Shown here: positions 26,690-35,115 of the stretch, piece after piece | Layout: each line of letters starts with the position of its first letter | Numbering within the stretch: position 1 is the first letter of the stretch | NCBI RefSeq assembly: GCF_900176385.1 | Contig: NZ_FWXN01000001.1 | Span: 248,001 to 312,000 of the forward strand | From: Janibacter indicus | GTDB taxonomy: Bacteria; Actinomycetota; Actinomycetes; Actinomycetales; Dermatophilaceae | Reading direction: 5' to 3' | DNA length: 64,000 nucleotides | Program-made: the position numbers and the translations under genes | The notes under the pieces: model-generated | What the model was told of the DNA's origin: nothing | What the model saw: only the letters and a program-made list of their open reading frames with translations | Database searches by the model: none

Positions 26690-26931
26690 TGCGGCCTCCG
26701 GCGGCGAAATCTGGAAGTTCAACGCTCCTAGCGTGACAAAACCGGAGGATTTACGCCAGTCCGACGCAGGGTGGGGTGAACCTGCATGCGGGTGGCGGGT
26801 GAGTGATGCCGATTGTTCATGTTGGGGTCGGCGGGTCGGTGGGTGGTGGGGGTGTGGTGGGTGAGACTGCGGGTGTTGCCGGTGTGTGGGCCTGTTGGGG
26901 GTTCGACGGCGTGTGCCTGGGGAGGCGTGTG

Positions 26932-29900
26932 GTGGTGCGGCGTTGGTTGGTGGCTGTGGTTGTGGTGGTTGCTGTTGTGGTGGGGGTGGTGGTGCCGGCG
27001 GGGGCGTCGGGTTCGGGTGTGGGGGTGTCCTCGGGGGTTGTTCCTGGGGTGGTTGGGCGTGTGGATGCGCCGTCGGTGTCGTGGTCGTATGACCAGAAGT
27101 TTCCTGGGGGGTCGTCGGCGTATTGGGGTGATATGTCGGTGGTGGTGGATTTGGGGTCGTCGACGTCGCCGGGTGGGTTGCCGTGGATGGTGGAGGCGTA
27201 TGCGGTGGATGTGTCGCGTCCTGATGATGTGGTGGAGCTGTTTTTCGATCCGTTGCCGACGTCTTCGTCGACGTGGCGGCATGTGTTTGATTCGGATTCG
27301 TCGAACTCGGGGTGGAGTCCGGTGCGGGGGCGTGAGTACTACGTCTCGTTGTCGTTGCGGTCGATGCCGGATGGGGATGTGACGACGTGGCGTAGTCCGC
27401 GGTATCGGGCGGTGACGTCGCAGGATGCTCGGCTTCCGGTGGTGCCGGTGGAGCAGTCGGGTCCGTGTTCGTGTCCGGATGTGCAGGGTTATGCGTTGGA
27501 TCCGGTGAATACGGCTACGGGGGCGTTTTTCGAGAGTTTTGTTGATGTGCCGGGTGTGGGTGCGGGGGTTGCGGGTGGGGTGGCGCGTTCGTATGCGTCG
27601 TCGTCGAGCGTGGATGTGGGGTTTGGTAGGGGCTGGTCGTGGCTGTATGGGTCTGCTCTGGTGGTGTCGGCGTCGGAGGTGGTGTGGCGTGCTCCGGATG
27701 GCACGGTCACGCGGTTTGTGAAGGATGGGGCTTCGTGGGTGACGCCGCCGGGTGCGTCGGGGGTGTTGTCGCAGTCGTCGTCGGGGTTTGTGTTGCGTCT
27801 TCCGGGGGGTGTGGAGCACCACTTTTCGTCGGCGGGTGATCTGCAGAGGGTCACGGACGCGGATGGGGTGGGTGTCACGGTCACCTCCAGTGGTGGTGTG
27901 GTGTCGAAGGTGACGGATGCTGTGGGTCGTGCGGTGACCTTCACTGTCTCCGGTGGTGTGGTGACCAGGGCGCGTACGTGGGATGGGCGTGAGGTTTCGT
28001 ACGGGTACACCTCGGGTCGGTTGACGTCGGTGACGGATGTGCGGGGCAAGACGACGTCGTATCGGTATGACGGGTCTGGTCGTTTGGATCGTGTGACTGC
28101 GCCCAGTGGGCGGGTGTTGGTGGAGAACACGTACGACGGTTCGGGGCGGGTGACGCGGCAGGTTGATGGTGCGGGTAAGACGTGGACGTTGGCGTGGGAT
28201 GCCACGGGTGATGTCGCGACGGTCACGGATCCCGCGGGCGGGAGGTGGGTGGACACGTACTCCGGTCGGGTGTTGATGAGCCGGAAGGACCCGGCGGGCA
28301 ATGTCGAGAGCTTTCAGTACGACCAGGACCTCAACCGCACGGTGATCGATGCCGGCGGGCCGACGCAGGTGCGGCAGACCTTTGATGCGCGGGGCAATGT
28401 GCTCACGCGTACGGCCCCGGGCGACTCGAGCGCGGTGCAGACGTTGACGTACAACGCGAAGGACCAGGTCACCTCGCGTACGGACTATCGCGGGAACAAG
28501 ACCACGATGTCCTACTCGGGTCACCGGTTGGCGTCGGTGACCTCACCGAAGGGGGAGGTGACGAAGTACTCGTGGACTGCACTTGGGTTGCCGGCCACGG
28601 TGACTGCTGCTGGGGGTGGGGTGACTCGCCTGACGTATGACGCGGTGGGGCAGGTGGTGACGATGACCGCGCCCGGCGGTCAGGTGACCACGTACACCCA
28701 CGATGCGGCGGGGCGGGTGGCGAGTGTGGCCGACCCCCGATCGGTGGGTGCCGCTGACCCGGATGACTTCACGAAGCGGTTGACCTATGACGCGGCGGGG
28801 AATCTGGCCACGGTCACGGCCACCGATGGCGCGAAGACCACGTTGACGTATGACGTGGACGGTCGTGTGTCGTCGTCGCAGACGGCCTCGGCGACCGGGG
28901 CCGTGCTGACCAGCCATGTGTTGGAGCGCGATGGCTTGGACCGGGTGACGAAGACGACGGACGCGGGCGGCAATGTCGAGTCCTTTGTGTATGACTCCCG
29001 GGGAAACCTGACGGCTGTCACCGATGCCGCGGGCGCAAAGACGACGTATGGGTACGACGCGCGGAACCTGATGACGTCGAAGGTCACGGCCCGCGGCAAC
29101 GCGGCGGGCGCGAACGCGGCCGACTACAGGTGGACGTACCTGTACGACTCGCGGGGCCGGATGGTCAAGCAGACCGATCCCACGGGTGCGGTCACGAGCT
29201 ATGTGCGCGACGGGTGGGGCGGGGCGACGAGGGTGACCGACCCTGACGGGCGCGTGACGTCCATGGCCTATGACGGGGATGGGCAGCTGACGAAGGTCAC
29301 GGACGCGTTGTCGCGGGTGAGCGAGTACAGCTATGACGTCAACGGGCGTCAGGTCGGGGTGAAGGAGCCCGGCCTGGGGGCGCGCACGTCGACGTATGAC
29401 GCGGACGGCAATGTGACGAGGACGGCTTCCCCGTCGGGTTCGTCTGTCACGGCGTACGCGTATGACGCGAACGGCCTGGTGGAGTCGGTCACGTCGCCGC
29501 GTGGGACCGCGACCGCGACGGCCGATGACTACGTGACCTCGTTCGAGCGTGACGCGGCGGGCAATGTGATCACCAGCACGAACGCGTTGGGCCGGGCGAC
29601 CCGGGCCAGCTATGACGGTGAGAACCGGGTGCGTACGCGCACCAGCGCGCGGGGTGGGAAGACGTCGTGGACGTATGACGGTCTGGGTCGCGCGGTGACG
29701 GTCACGACCCCGTCGGGCGCGGTGACGTCGTGGACGTATGACGACGTGGGCAACGTGTCGAAGCTGACCAATGGGCGGGGCAAGTCCACGACCTACACCC
29801 ATTCCCCGCGGGGGGAGGTCACCTCCAGCACCGACCCGTTGGGCCGCAAGGAGACCTTCACGTATGACGAGGAAGGGCTGCTGGTCAAGACGGTCACGGC

Positions 29901-32070
29901 GCGTGGGCACGCCGACGGCGGCGCGAGGATGGACGAGTACACCATCCGCGCGAGCTACGACCCGCGGGGTCTGCGCACGTCGGTGACCACCAGCAGCGCG
30001 GACTCGTCCTCGACCTGGTCGTACTCGCCCGGGGGAGATCTGACCAAGGTCGTCGATGCCACGGGCACCACGACGATGACCTATGACGCGGGCCACCAAC
30101 TGACTGGGGTGGCTTCCCCGATGGGCGCGTTCGCGTACACCTACAGCCCGTGGGGCGCGGTGGCCTCGCGGACCCTGCCCAACCACGGGAGCGTCGAGTT
30201 CGGGTTCGACACCGACGGGCGGGTCACCTCGTCGAAGAGCAACACCGAGACGACCACGTTCGGGTACGACCGCGATGACCACCTGACGAGCATCACCTAC
30301 CCCGCGGGCAGCGGCCTGTCGCAGACGCGCGCGTACAACCAGGTCGGGGCCACCACCGACGTGCACACCACCAGGGCCGGGGCGCTGGTCAGCCGGTACC
30401 AGTACACCTACGACACCACGGGCAACCCCTACCGGGAGACGATCTCGCGGGGCACGAAGGTCACCCAGACCAGCTACAACCACGATCTGGACGACCGGTT
30501 GATCAAGGAGTGCCACAACGCCAGTGGCTGCACCTCGGCCACGGATGTCGACGAGTACACGTACAACGCGACCTCGGGGATCACCCGGATCAAGTACGGC
30601 AACGGTGTCGACGCGCGGGTGGCGTACGACGACGCGGACCAGCCGGTCAAGATCTGGGACGCGGCCACCGGGAGCGAGCCTGCTGCCCCGACCGCGGTGT
30701 TCGACGCGGACGGGTACCCGATCGGTAACGCTGATGGTGACGTCGAGTTCGACCCGTTGGGTCGGATGGTCAAGAACGAGCCGTGGCAGGCCAGCTACCA
30801 ATACAACGCGTTCGGTAACCGGGTCGGGGTCACCCGCGGTGGGTCGAGCACGACGCTGGCGTGGGACAACAACAACCCGTTGCCGATGCTGGCGCAGCAG
30901 GGTCCCTCGGGTGGTGAGCCGACCCGCACCTACCGGTACGACCCCACGGGTGCGCCGATCTCCTCGACGCATCCCTCGGGGGCGTACGGGCGTTCGTGGT
31001 TCGTCACCGACCGGCAGGGCTCGGTCCGCGAGGCCCTCAAGACCGACGGGGCCGTCGCCTACCGCCACGACTATCAAGGCTTCGGGCGGCAAGAGACCCC
31101 GAGCAAGGCCACCGCACGAGTTGCCACGCAGCTGGGGTACACCGGCGAGTACACCGACACCTTCACCGGCACGGTCCACCTGCGCGCCCGCGACTACCTC
31201 GGTACCGGGGCGTTCTACGCTCCCGACCCGATCACCCTCGGCCCACCCGCCCCGAGCGTCAACCCCTACCAGTACGTCGGCGGCAGGCCCTTGACCGACG
31301 CCGACCCCTCGGGGTTGCGGCCCATCGGGGGCACTGACGACGTGGCGTGCATGAACTGTCGCCTGACCAGCAACGGGTGGTCCTTCGGTAACGAGAACGT
31401 CGTGCGCGACGTCTATGACAAGACGGTGCGGTACGACACCCGCGGAGGGTCGGGTCTGCCCTCGGTGTGGGGCAGCACCTATTCCGGCGACAAGTACACC
31501 GGCGCCGGCCGCCACTACACCGAGACCTACGTCCCAGAGGTCCGGACTCGGGGCGAGCAGATGACGATGGCAGTCATCATGGGTGTCGCCTACATGACAC
31601 CGATCTACGGGCAGTTCCTGATGGCGATCGACATCGCCGACATGAGCCAGGACGGCTTCACCCAAGAAGAATGCGCCGAGATCGCCATCGGTTTCGTTCC
31701 GGGCAGCAAGCTTGGCCGAGGTGTGTCCGGTGCAGCAAAGGCCGATGTCGGCTTGTCAGGCCGTGGTCTGGTGCCCGCAGCGGGCACGCGAATCAAACCG
31801 GTAGGGATTCCGGAAGGCTGGCGCATCACCGGTACCAAATCTTCGGGCGGCGTGCTGTACAGAGATCCCACCAACGCGGGCAACTCCGTCCGGGTGATGC
31901 AAGGCAACCCGAACAGTCCTTTCCCCAACTCACAGGCGCCCTACGTCAGATGGCAGCGGAATGGTCGGCCGCTTGATCAGTACGGGAATGAGCTTCCGTC
32001 GGCGAAGGTTCCCGAGGCCCATATTCCGCTCAGCAACTTCCGCTTCGTGCCTGAGGTGTTCGGACCGTGA
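26932..32070 (+). CDS. Secreted RHS/YD-repeat polymorphic toxin
   Basis: About 1,712 residues. A signal peptide (residues 1-28, RRWLVAVVVVVAVVVGVVVP) is followed by a ~140-residue unassigned head, a DUF6531-like segment near 180-245 (LDPVNTATGAFF), dozens of YD repeats (about 300-1350) forming the RHS cocoon, and the RHS core domain (about 1350-1463; DRQGSVREAL, ARDYLGTGAFYAPDPITLG, DPSGLRP). The variable tail has a hydrophobic pre-toxin stretch (VIMGVAYMTPIYGQFLMAI) and a ~90-residue tip (GGVLYRDPTNAGNSVRVM, NSPFPNSQAPYVRW, EAHIPLSNFRF) of a kind recurring at polymorphic-toxin C-termini; I infer a nuclease but cannot name the family. GTG 26932 follows GGGGAGG; an open frame from 26803 is less likely. 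The stop overlaps the immunity gene. Confidence 0.88.
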   Translation: MVRRWLVAVVVVVAVVVGVVVPAGASGSGVGVSSGVVPGVVGRVDAPSVSWSYDQKFPGGSSAYWGDMSVVVDLGSSTSPGGLPWMVEAYAVDVSRPDDVVELFFDPLPTSSSTWRHVFDSDSSNSGWSPVRGREYYVSLSLRSMPDGDVTTWRSPRYRAVTSQDARLPVVPVEQSGPCSCPDVQGYALDPVNTATGAFFESFVDVPGVGAGVAGGVARSYASSSSVDVGFGRGWSWLYGSALVVSASEVVWRAPDGTVTRFVKDGASWVTPPGASGVLSQSSSGFVLRLPGGVEHHFSSAGDLQRVTDADGVGVTVTSSGGVVSKVTDAVGRAVTFTVSGGVVTRARTWDGREVSYGYTSGRLTSVTDVRGKTTSYRYDGSGRLDRVTAPSGRVLVENTYDGSGRVTRQVDGAGKTWTLAWDATGDVATVTDPAGGRWVDTYSGRVLMSRKDPAGNVESFQYDQDLNRTVIDAGGPTQVRQTFDARGNVLTRTAPGDSSAVQTLTYNAKDQVTSRTDYRGNKTTMSYSGHRLASVTSPKGEVTKYSWTALGLPATVTAAGGGVTRLTYDAVGQVVTMTAPGGQVTTYTHDAAGRVASVADPRSVGAADPDDFTKRLTYDAAGNLATVTATDGAKTTLTYDVDGRVSSSQTASATGAVLTSHVLERDGLDRVTKTTDAGGNVESFVYDSRGNLTAVTDAAGAKTTYGYDARNLMTSKVTARGNAAGANAADYRWTYLYDSRGRMVKQTDPTGAVTSYVRDGWGGATRVTDPDGRVTSMAYDGDGQLTKVTDALSRVSEYSYDVNGRQVGVKEPGLGARTSTYDADGNVTRTASPSGSSVTAYAYDANGLVESVTSPRGTATATADDYVTSFERDAAGNVITSTNALGRATRASYDGENRVRTRTSARGGKTSWTYDGLGRAVTVTTPSGAVTSWTYDDVGNVSKLTNGRGKSTTYTHSPRGEVTSSTDPLGRKETFTYDEEGLLVKTVTARGHADGGARMDEYTIRASYDPRGLRTSVTTSSADSSSTWSYSPGGDLTKVVDATGTTTMTYDAGHQLTGVASPMGAFAYTYSPWGAVASRTLPNHGSVEFGFDTDGRVTSSKSNTETTTFGYDRDDHLTSITYPAGSGLSQTRAYNQVGATTDVHTTRAGALVSRYQYTYDTTGNPYRETISRGTKVTQTSYNHDLDDRLIKECHNASGCTSATDVDEYTYNATSGITRIKYGNGVDARVAYDDADQPVKIWDAATGSEPAAPTAVFDADGYPIGNADGDVEFDPLGRMVKNEPWQASYQYNAFGNRVGVTRGGSSTTLAWDNNNPLPMLAQQGPSGGEPTRTYRYDPTGAPISSTHPSGAYGRSWFVTDRQGSVREALKTDGAVAYRHDYQGFGRQETPSKATARVATQLGYTGEYTDTFTGTVHLRARDYLGTGAFYAPDPITLGPPAPSVNPYQYVGGRPLTDADPSGLRPIGGTDDVACMNCRLTSNGWSFGNENVVRDVYDKTVRYDTRGGSGLPSVWGSTYSGDKYTGAGRHYTETYVPEVRTRGEQMTMAVIMGVAYMTPIYGQFLMAIDIADMSQDGFTQEECAEIAIGFVPGSKLGRGVSGAAKADVGLSGRGLVPAAGTRIKPVGIPEGWRITGTKSSGGVLYRDPTNAGNSVRVMQGNPNSPFPNSQAPYVRWQRNGRPLDQYGNELPSAKVPEAHIPLSNFRFVPEVFGP

Positions 32071-32411
32071 ACGGCGACGGCGACGTCATCGTGGACGCAC
32101 TCCGCGAGCTAGCGGACGCCGAATACCAAGAACGGGTCTGGGCGGGACACTCGCTGACTGAGATGTCCTCGTTCGACGAATGTGTGGAGAGGCTTTTCGA
32201 CGACAGCGGATTGGCGATCGCAATGGCAAAAGGCCCCGTCTACGGCGACGGGCCTGACGGCCTTCTCCGTGAACTTGACACACTCGTCGGCTCCGTACGG
32301 GCTGACGGCCGTGTGGAAGAGTTCCTGCGCGACCCGGTCTTGGTTCGCTGTCGATCCTTGGCGGCGCGCATCCTCGAGATGTTGACTGATCCGGGAACCG
32401 CCGATAGCTAA
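32067..32411 (+). CDS. Putative immunity protein for the RHS toxin
   Basis: A 114-residue acidic, helical, soluble protein with no recognised domain (DVIVDALRELADAEYQERVW, LLRELDTLVGSVRADGR). The GTG start overlaps the RHS stop codon as GTGA, so it is translated with the toxin, the standard arrangement for polymorphic toxin immunity genes. Its composition is visibly less GC-rich than the flanking host genes, as is the toxin tip, fitting joint horizontal replacement of the tip-immunity cassette. Function is inferred wholly from position, size and composition. Confidence 0.72.
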   Translation: MNGDGDVIVDALRELADAEYQERVWAGHSLTEMSSFDECVERLFDDSGLAIAMAKGPVYGDGPDGLLRELDTLVGSVRADGRVEEFLRDPVLVRCRSLAARILEMLTDPGTADS

Positions 32412-32716
32412 CCTTCGCCCTTCTGCTCCTACTCGTCACTGCCATGGCAACGCTGCTCTTGGCGGCAACGTCGGCCACAGCACGGGAGCCGCCGGTCGCA
32501 TCCGCTCCCGTCGTCTAGGGGACTGCTGCACGGATAGGTGACAGTCGGTAGCCAGGCAGCCAGGTCGGCTCCGCGCCTGCAGTCGGTGCCCCGGGACAAT
32601 CTTCGGGACTGCGCGCTCCCCCGTGGAAGAGGTCCCACACATCGAAGGTTGGCCGGGGTCCTGATTCGCTTCACGAAGGGCACTGCATGCTCAGAGCACG
32701 CCGTACCGTAGCCCCC
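32412..32716. other. Non-coding gap with a degraded coding remnant and gabD promoter
   Basis: No intact gene fits these 305 bases. The frame 32414-32518 reads a signal-peptide-like stretch (FALLLLLVTAMATLLLAATS, then ATARE to a TAG) without a start codon upstream, perhaps the remnant of a secreted or membrane protein left after cassette turnover. The lower GC content continues from the immunity gene. The last 30 bases hold TACCGT about 9 bases before the gabD ATG, a likely leaderless promoter. Confidence 0.45.
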
Positions 32717-34180
32717 ATGGCAGCCGTGACGCAGAAGTCAGCCCTCGAGTACGCCCCCACCCAGCTCTACATCGGGGGGCAGTGGCGCGACGCCGGTGAC
32801 GGCGCCACCTTCGCCGTGAGCGACCCGGCGACGGGCAAGACCCTCGTCGAGGTCGCCGACGCGACCGTCGCCGACGGCAAGGCGGCGCTCGACGCGGCCG
32901 TCGCCGCGCAGGCCGAGTGGGCCGCGACCGACCCGCGGGTGCGCTCGGAGATCCTGCGCTCGGCCTTCGAGCTCATCACCGAGCGGGCCGACACCTTCGC
33001 CATGCTCATGACCCTCGAGATGGGCAAGCCCCTGGCCGAGGCGCGCGGCGAGGTGACCTACGGCGGCGAGTTCTTCCGCTGGTTTGCCGAGGAGGCCGTG
33101 CGCATCCACGGCCGCTACGCCGTCGCCCCGAGCGGCGGCACCCGCCTGATGACGATGAAGCAGCCCGTCGGGCCGGTCTTCGCCATCACGCCGTGGAACT
33201 TCCCGCTCGCCATGGGCACCCGCAAGATCGGCCCCGCGATCGCCGCCGGCTGCACCACCGTCGTCAAGCCGGCCCACGAGACGCCGCTGACGATGCTCGC
33301 CCTGGCCCGCCTCCTCGAGGAGGTCGGCCTGCCCGCCGGCGTGCTCAACGTCGTGCCGACGACCTCCTCCGGCGAGGTGAGCGAGCCGATCATCCGCGAC
33401 CCGCGCCTGCGCAAGCTGACCTTCACCGGCTCCACCCCCGTCGGCAAGAAGCTCGTCGAGCAGTCCTCCGAGCAGCTGCTGCGCACCTCGATGGAGCTCG
33501 GGGGCAATGCCCCCTTCGTCGTCTTCGAGGACGCCGACCTCGAGCGCGCCGTCGAGGGCGCGATGCTCGCCAAGATGCGCAACATCGGCGAGGCCTGCAC
33601 CGCCGCCAACCGCTTCATCGTCCACGAGTCGGTCGCCGCCGACTTCGCCGCGGCCCTGGCCGACCGCATGGGCGCCCTGACCATGGGCAAGGGCACGACG
33701 AAGGGGGTCGACGTCGGCCCGCTCATCACCGAGAAGGCGCGCACCGGCGTCGCCGAGCTCGTCGACGACGCGGTCTCGCAGGGCGCCCGCGCCCTCGTCG
33801 GCGGCGAGGTGCCCTCGGGCAAGGGCTGGTTCTACCCACCGACCGTCCTCACCGACGTCCCGGCGAGCGCCCGCGTGCTCACCGAGGAGATCTTCGGCCC
33901 GGTCGCCCCGATCACGACCTTCAGCACCGAGGAGGAGGCCGTGCGCCTGGCCAACTCCACCGAGTACGGCCTCGTCGCCTACGTCTTCACCGAGAACACC
34001 TCTCGCACCATCCGGGTCGCCGAGGCGCTCGAGTTCGGCATGGTCGGGATCAACCAGGGCATCGTCTCCAACCCCTCGGCCCCCTTCGGCGGGGTCAAGC
34101 ACTCCGGCTTCGGCCGCGAAGGGGGATTCGAGGGCATCGAGGAGTACCTCGAGACCAAGTACGTCGGCCTGGCGCTCTGA
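32717..34180 (+). CDS. gabD: Succinate-semialdehyde dehydrogenase
   Basis: A 487-residue NAD(P)-dependent aldehyde dehydrogenase of the GabD/succinate-semialdehyde group, converting succinic semialdehyde to succinate. Catalytic C294 lies in IGEACTAANRF, E260 in SMELGGNAPF, and FAITPWNFPLAMGTRKIGPA forms the cofactor and substrate region. With the aminotransferase and aminobutyraldehyde dehydrogenase at 13-17 kb it could complete putrescine to GABA to succinate, although it is 16 kb away behind the RHS locus. ATG 32717 is preferred over 32687 because it matches the family N-terminus and a leaderless -10 spacing. Confidence 0.88.
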   Translation: MAAVTQKSALEYAPTQLYIGGQWRDAGDGATFAVSDPATGKTLVEVADATVADGKAALDAAVAAQAEWAATDPRVRSEILRSAFELITERADTFAMLMTLEMGKPLAEARGEVTYGGEFFRWFAEEAVRIHGRYAVAPSGGTRLMTMKQPVGPVFAITPWNFPLAMGTRKIGPAIAAGCTTVVKPAHETPLTMLALARLLEEVGLPAGVLNVVPTTSSGEVSEPIIRDPRLRKLTFTGSTPVGKKLVEQSSEQLLRTSMELGGNAPFVVFEDADLERAVEGAMLAKMRNIGEACTAANRFIVHESVAADFAAALADRMGALTMGKGTTKGVDVGPLITEKARTGVAELVDDAVSQGARALVGGEVPSGKGWFYPPTVLTDVPASARVLTEEIFGPVAPITTFSTEEEAVRLANSTEYGLVAYVFTENTSRTIRVAEALEFGMVGINQGIVSNPSAPFGGVKHSGFGREGGFEGIEEYLETKYVGLAL

Positions 34181-34182
34181 CC

Positions 34183-34674
34183 GTGTCGAAGACCTGGCGC
34201 ACCCGGCTGCAGCTCGCCGGGGGAGTCCTGCTGATCCTGCTCGCCGCCTGGATCGTCATCACCGGCGGCACCGGGGGCGACTCCTCGCCCGGCGGGTCGA
34301 CCACCTCCGCCGCGACGTCGGCGACCTCGCAGACCGAGGCGGGGGAACCCCCTTCGGGCACAACGGAGTCGGGCTCCACGCCCGAATCCGGGCTGGACAC
34401 GATCGCCGAGTCGCAGCTGCCGCCGGAGGGCCGGGAGACGCTCGAGCTGATCCGCTCCGACGGCCCCTTCCCCTACGACCGCGACGGCATCACCTTCGGC
34501 AACCGCGAGGGGATCCTGCCCGACCAGTCGCAGGGCTACTACCGCGAGTACACGGTGCCGACGCCCGGCGAGGACGACCGCGGCGCGCGGCGGATCGTCG
34601 GGGGGCAGGACGGCGACCGCTACTACACGGACGACCACTACGCGAGCTTCGCCCAGATCGAGGAGGGGCAGTGA
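34183..34674 (+). CDS. Membrane-anchored or secreted ribonuclease, RNase Sa/barnase type
   Basis: 163 residues: a single N-terminal hydrophobic segment (LAGGVLLILLAAWIVITGG, residues 11-29), a ~45-residue Ser/Thr/Gly spacer, then a guanyl-specific ribonuclease domain (about 72-160) very like Streptomyces RNase Sa: SQLPPEGRETLELI, SDGPFPYDRDGITFGNRE, GYYREYTVPTPGE, DDHYASF. Predicted catalytic residues are E122, R137 and H152. Unlike RNase Sa it has no cysteine, hence no disulfide. The hydrophobic segment may be a signal peptide or an anchor. It overlaps the barstar-like gene by 4 bases (GTGA). Likely role: extracellular or intercellular RNA-degrading toxin. Confidence 0.87.
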   Translation: MSKTWRTRLQLAGGVLLILLAAWIVITGGTGGDSSPGGSTTSAATSATSQTEAGEPPSGTTESGSTPESGLDTIAESQLPPEGRETLELIRSDGPFPYDRDGITFGNREGILPDQSQGYYREYTVPTPGEDDRGARRIVGGQDGDRYYTDDHYASFAQIEEGQ

Positions 34675-34994
34675 TCCACATCGAGGCCGCGGGGGTCGAC
34701 GGGCTGCTCGCCCGCGCGGTCACCGGCACCGACCACGTCCACCTCGTCGACGGCGGGTCCGGGCGGGAGGAGACCTACGACCGCTTCGCCGAGGCGCTCG
34801 TGCTGCCCGAGCACTTCGGGCGCAACCTCGACGCCCTCATGGACTGTCTGCGCGACGTCGCCGACCGGCACGAGGGGCCCTGGACGCTCGTGTGGCGCCC
34901 GGGCCACGGCGGCGCCGACCCGGGCGTGCTCGACGTGCTCGGTGACCTCGACGACGAGTACCCGGACCTGAGCATCGTGGTGGCCGATCGCTGA
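34671..34994 (+). CDS. Barstar-family ribonuclease inhibitor
   Basis: A 107-residue acidic protein with the barstar motif: TYDRFAEALVLPEHFGRNLDALMDCLRDV (given here as start TYDRFAEALVLPEHFGRN and continuation LDALMDCLRDV, about residues 37-64), the helix that plugs the active site of barnase-type RNases. Translation is coupled to the RNase gene through GTGA. It should bind and neutralise the RNase in the cytoplasm. The pairing is a textbook toxin/immunity arrangement. Confidence 0.88.
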   Translation: MIHIEAAGVDGLLARAVTGTDHVHLVDGGSGREETYDRFAEALVLPEHFGRNLDALMDCLRDVADRHEGPWTLVWRPGHGGADPGVLDVLGDLDDEYPDLSIVVADR

Positions 34995-35007
34995 GGGGTC
35001 CTTCCGC

Positions 35008-35095
35008 TGGTCGAGGTGGCCGAGCGCCAGCGAGGCCCTCGAGACCGCTCGCCGGGTCTCGAGGCTCGGCCGCGGGCGGCCTCGCACCTCGACCA
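35008..35095. repeat. 88-bp compound palindromic element
   Basis: Outer inverted ends TGGTCGAGGT (35008-35017) and ACCTCGACCA (35086-35095) are perfect, as are inner arms CCTCGAGACC (35037-35046) and GGTCTCGAGG (35055-35064). It lies between the barstar and thioesterase genes. The right half is shared with 25811-25917 and partly with 38114-38148. Similar TGGTCGAGG-type repeats are, to my knowledge, scattered in many Micrococcales genomes. Confidence 0.8.
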
Positions 35096-35115
35096 ACGTG
35101 GGGGATGATGGCGCG

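Noticed and set aside
26803-26931. Earlier RHS start giving 43 extra residues
   Set aside because: The extra residues would bury the signal peptide, while GTG 26932 has GGGGAGG at the right distance and puts two arginines before the hydrophobic core.
26728-31665. Very long antisense open frames (about 600 and 1,040 residues) opposite the RHS gene
   Set aside because: They mirror the skewed GC3 codons of the RHS gene, give Arg/His-rich or otherwise implausible proteins, and have no domain or ribosome site.
32429-32683. 84-residue minus-strand frame in the gap before gabD
   Set aside because: No ribosome site, no recognisable domain and a Cys/Arg-rich random-looking translation.
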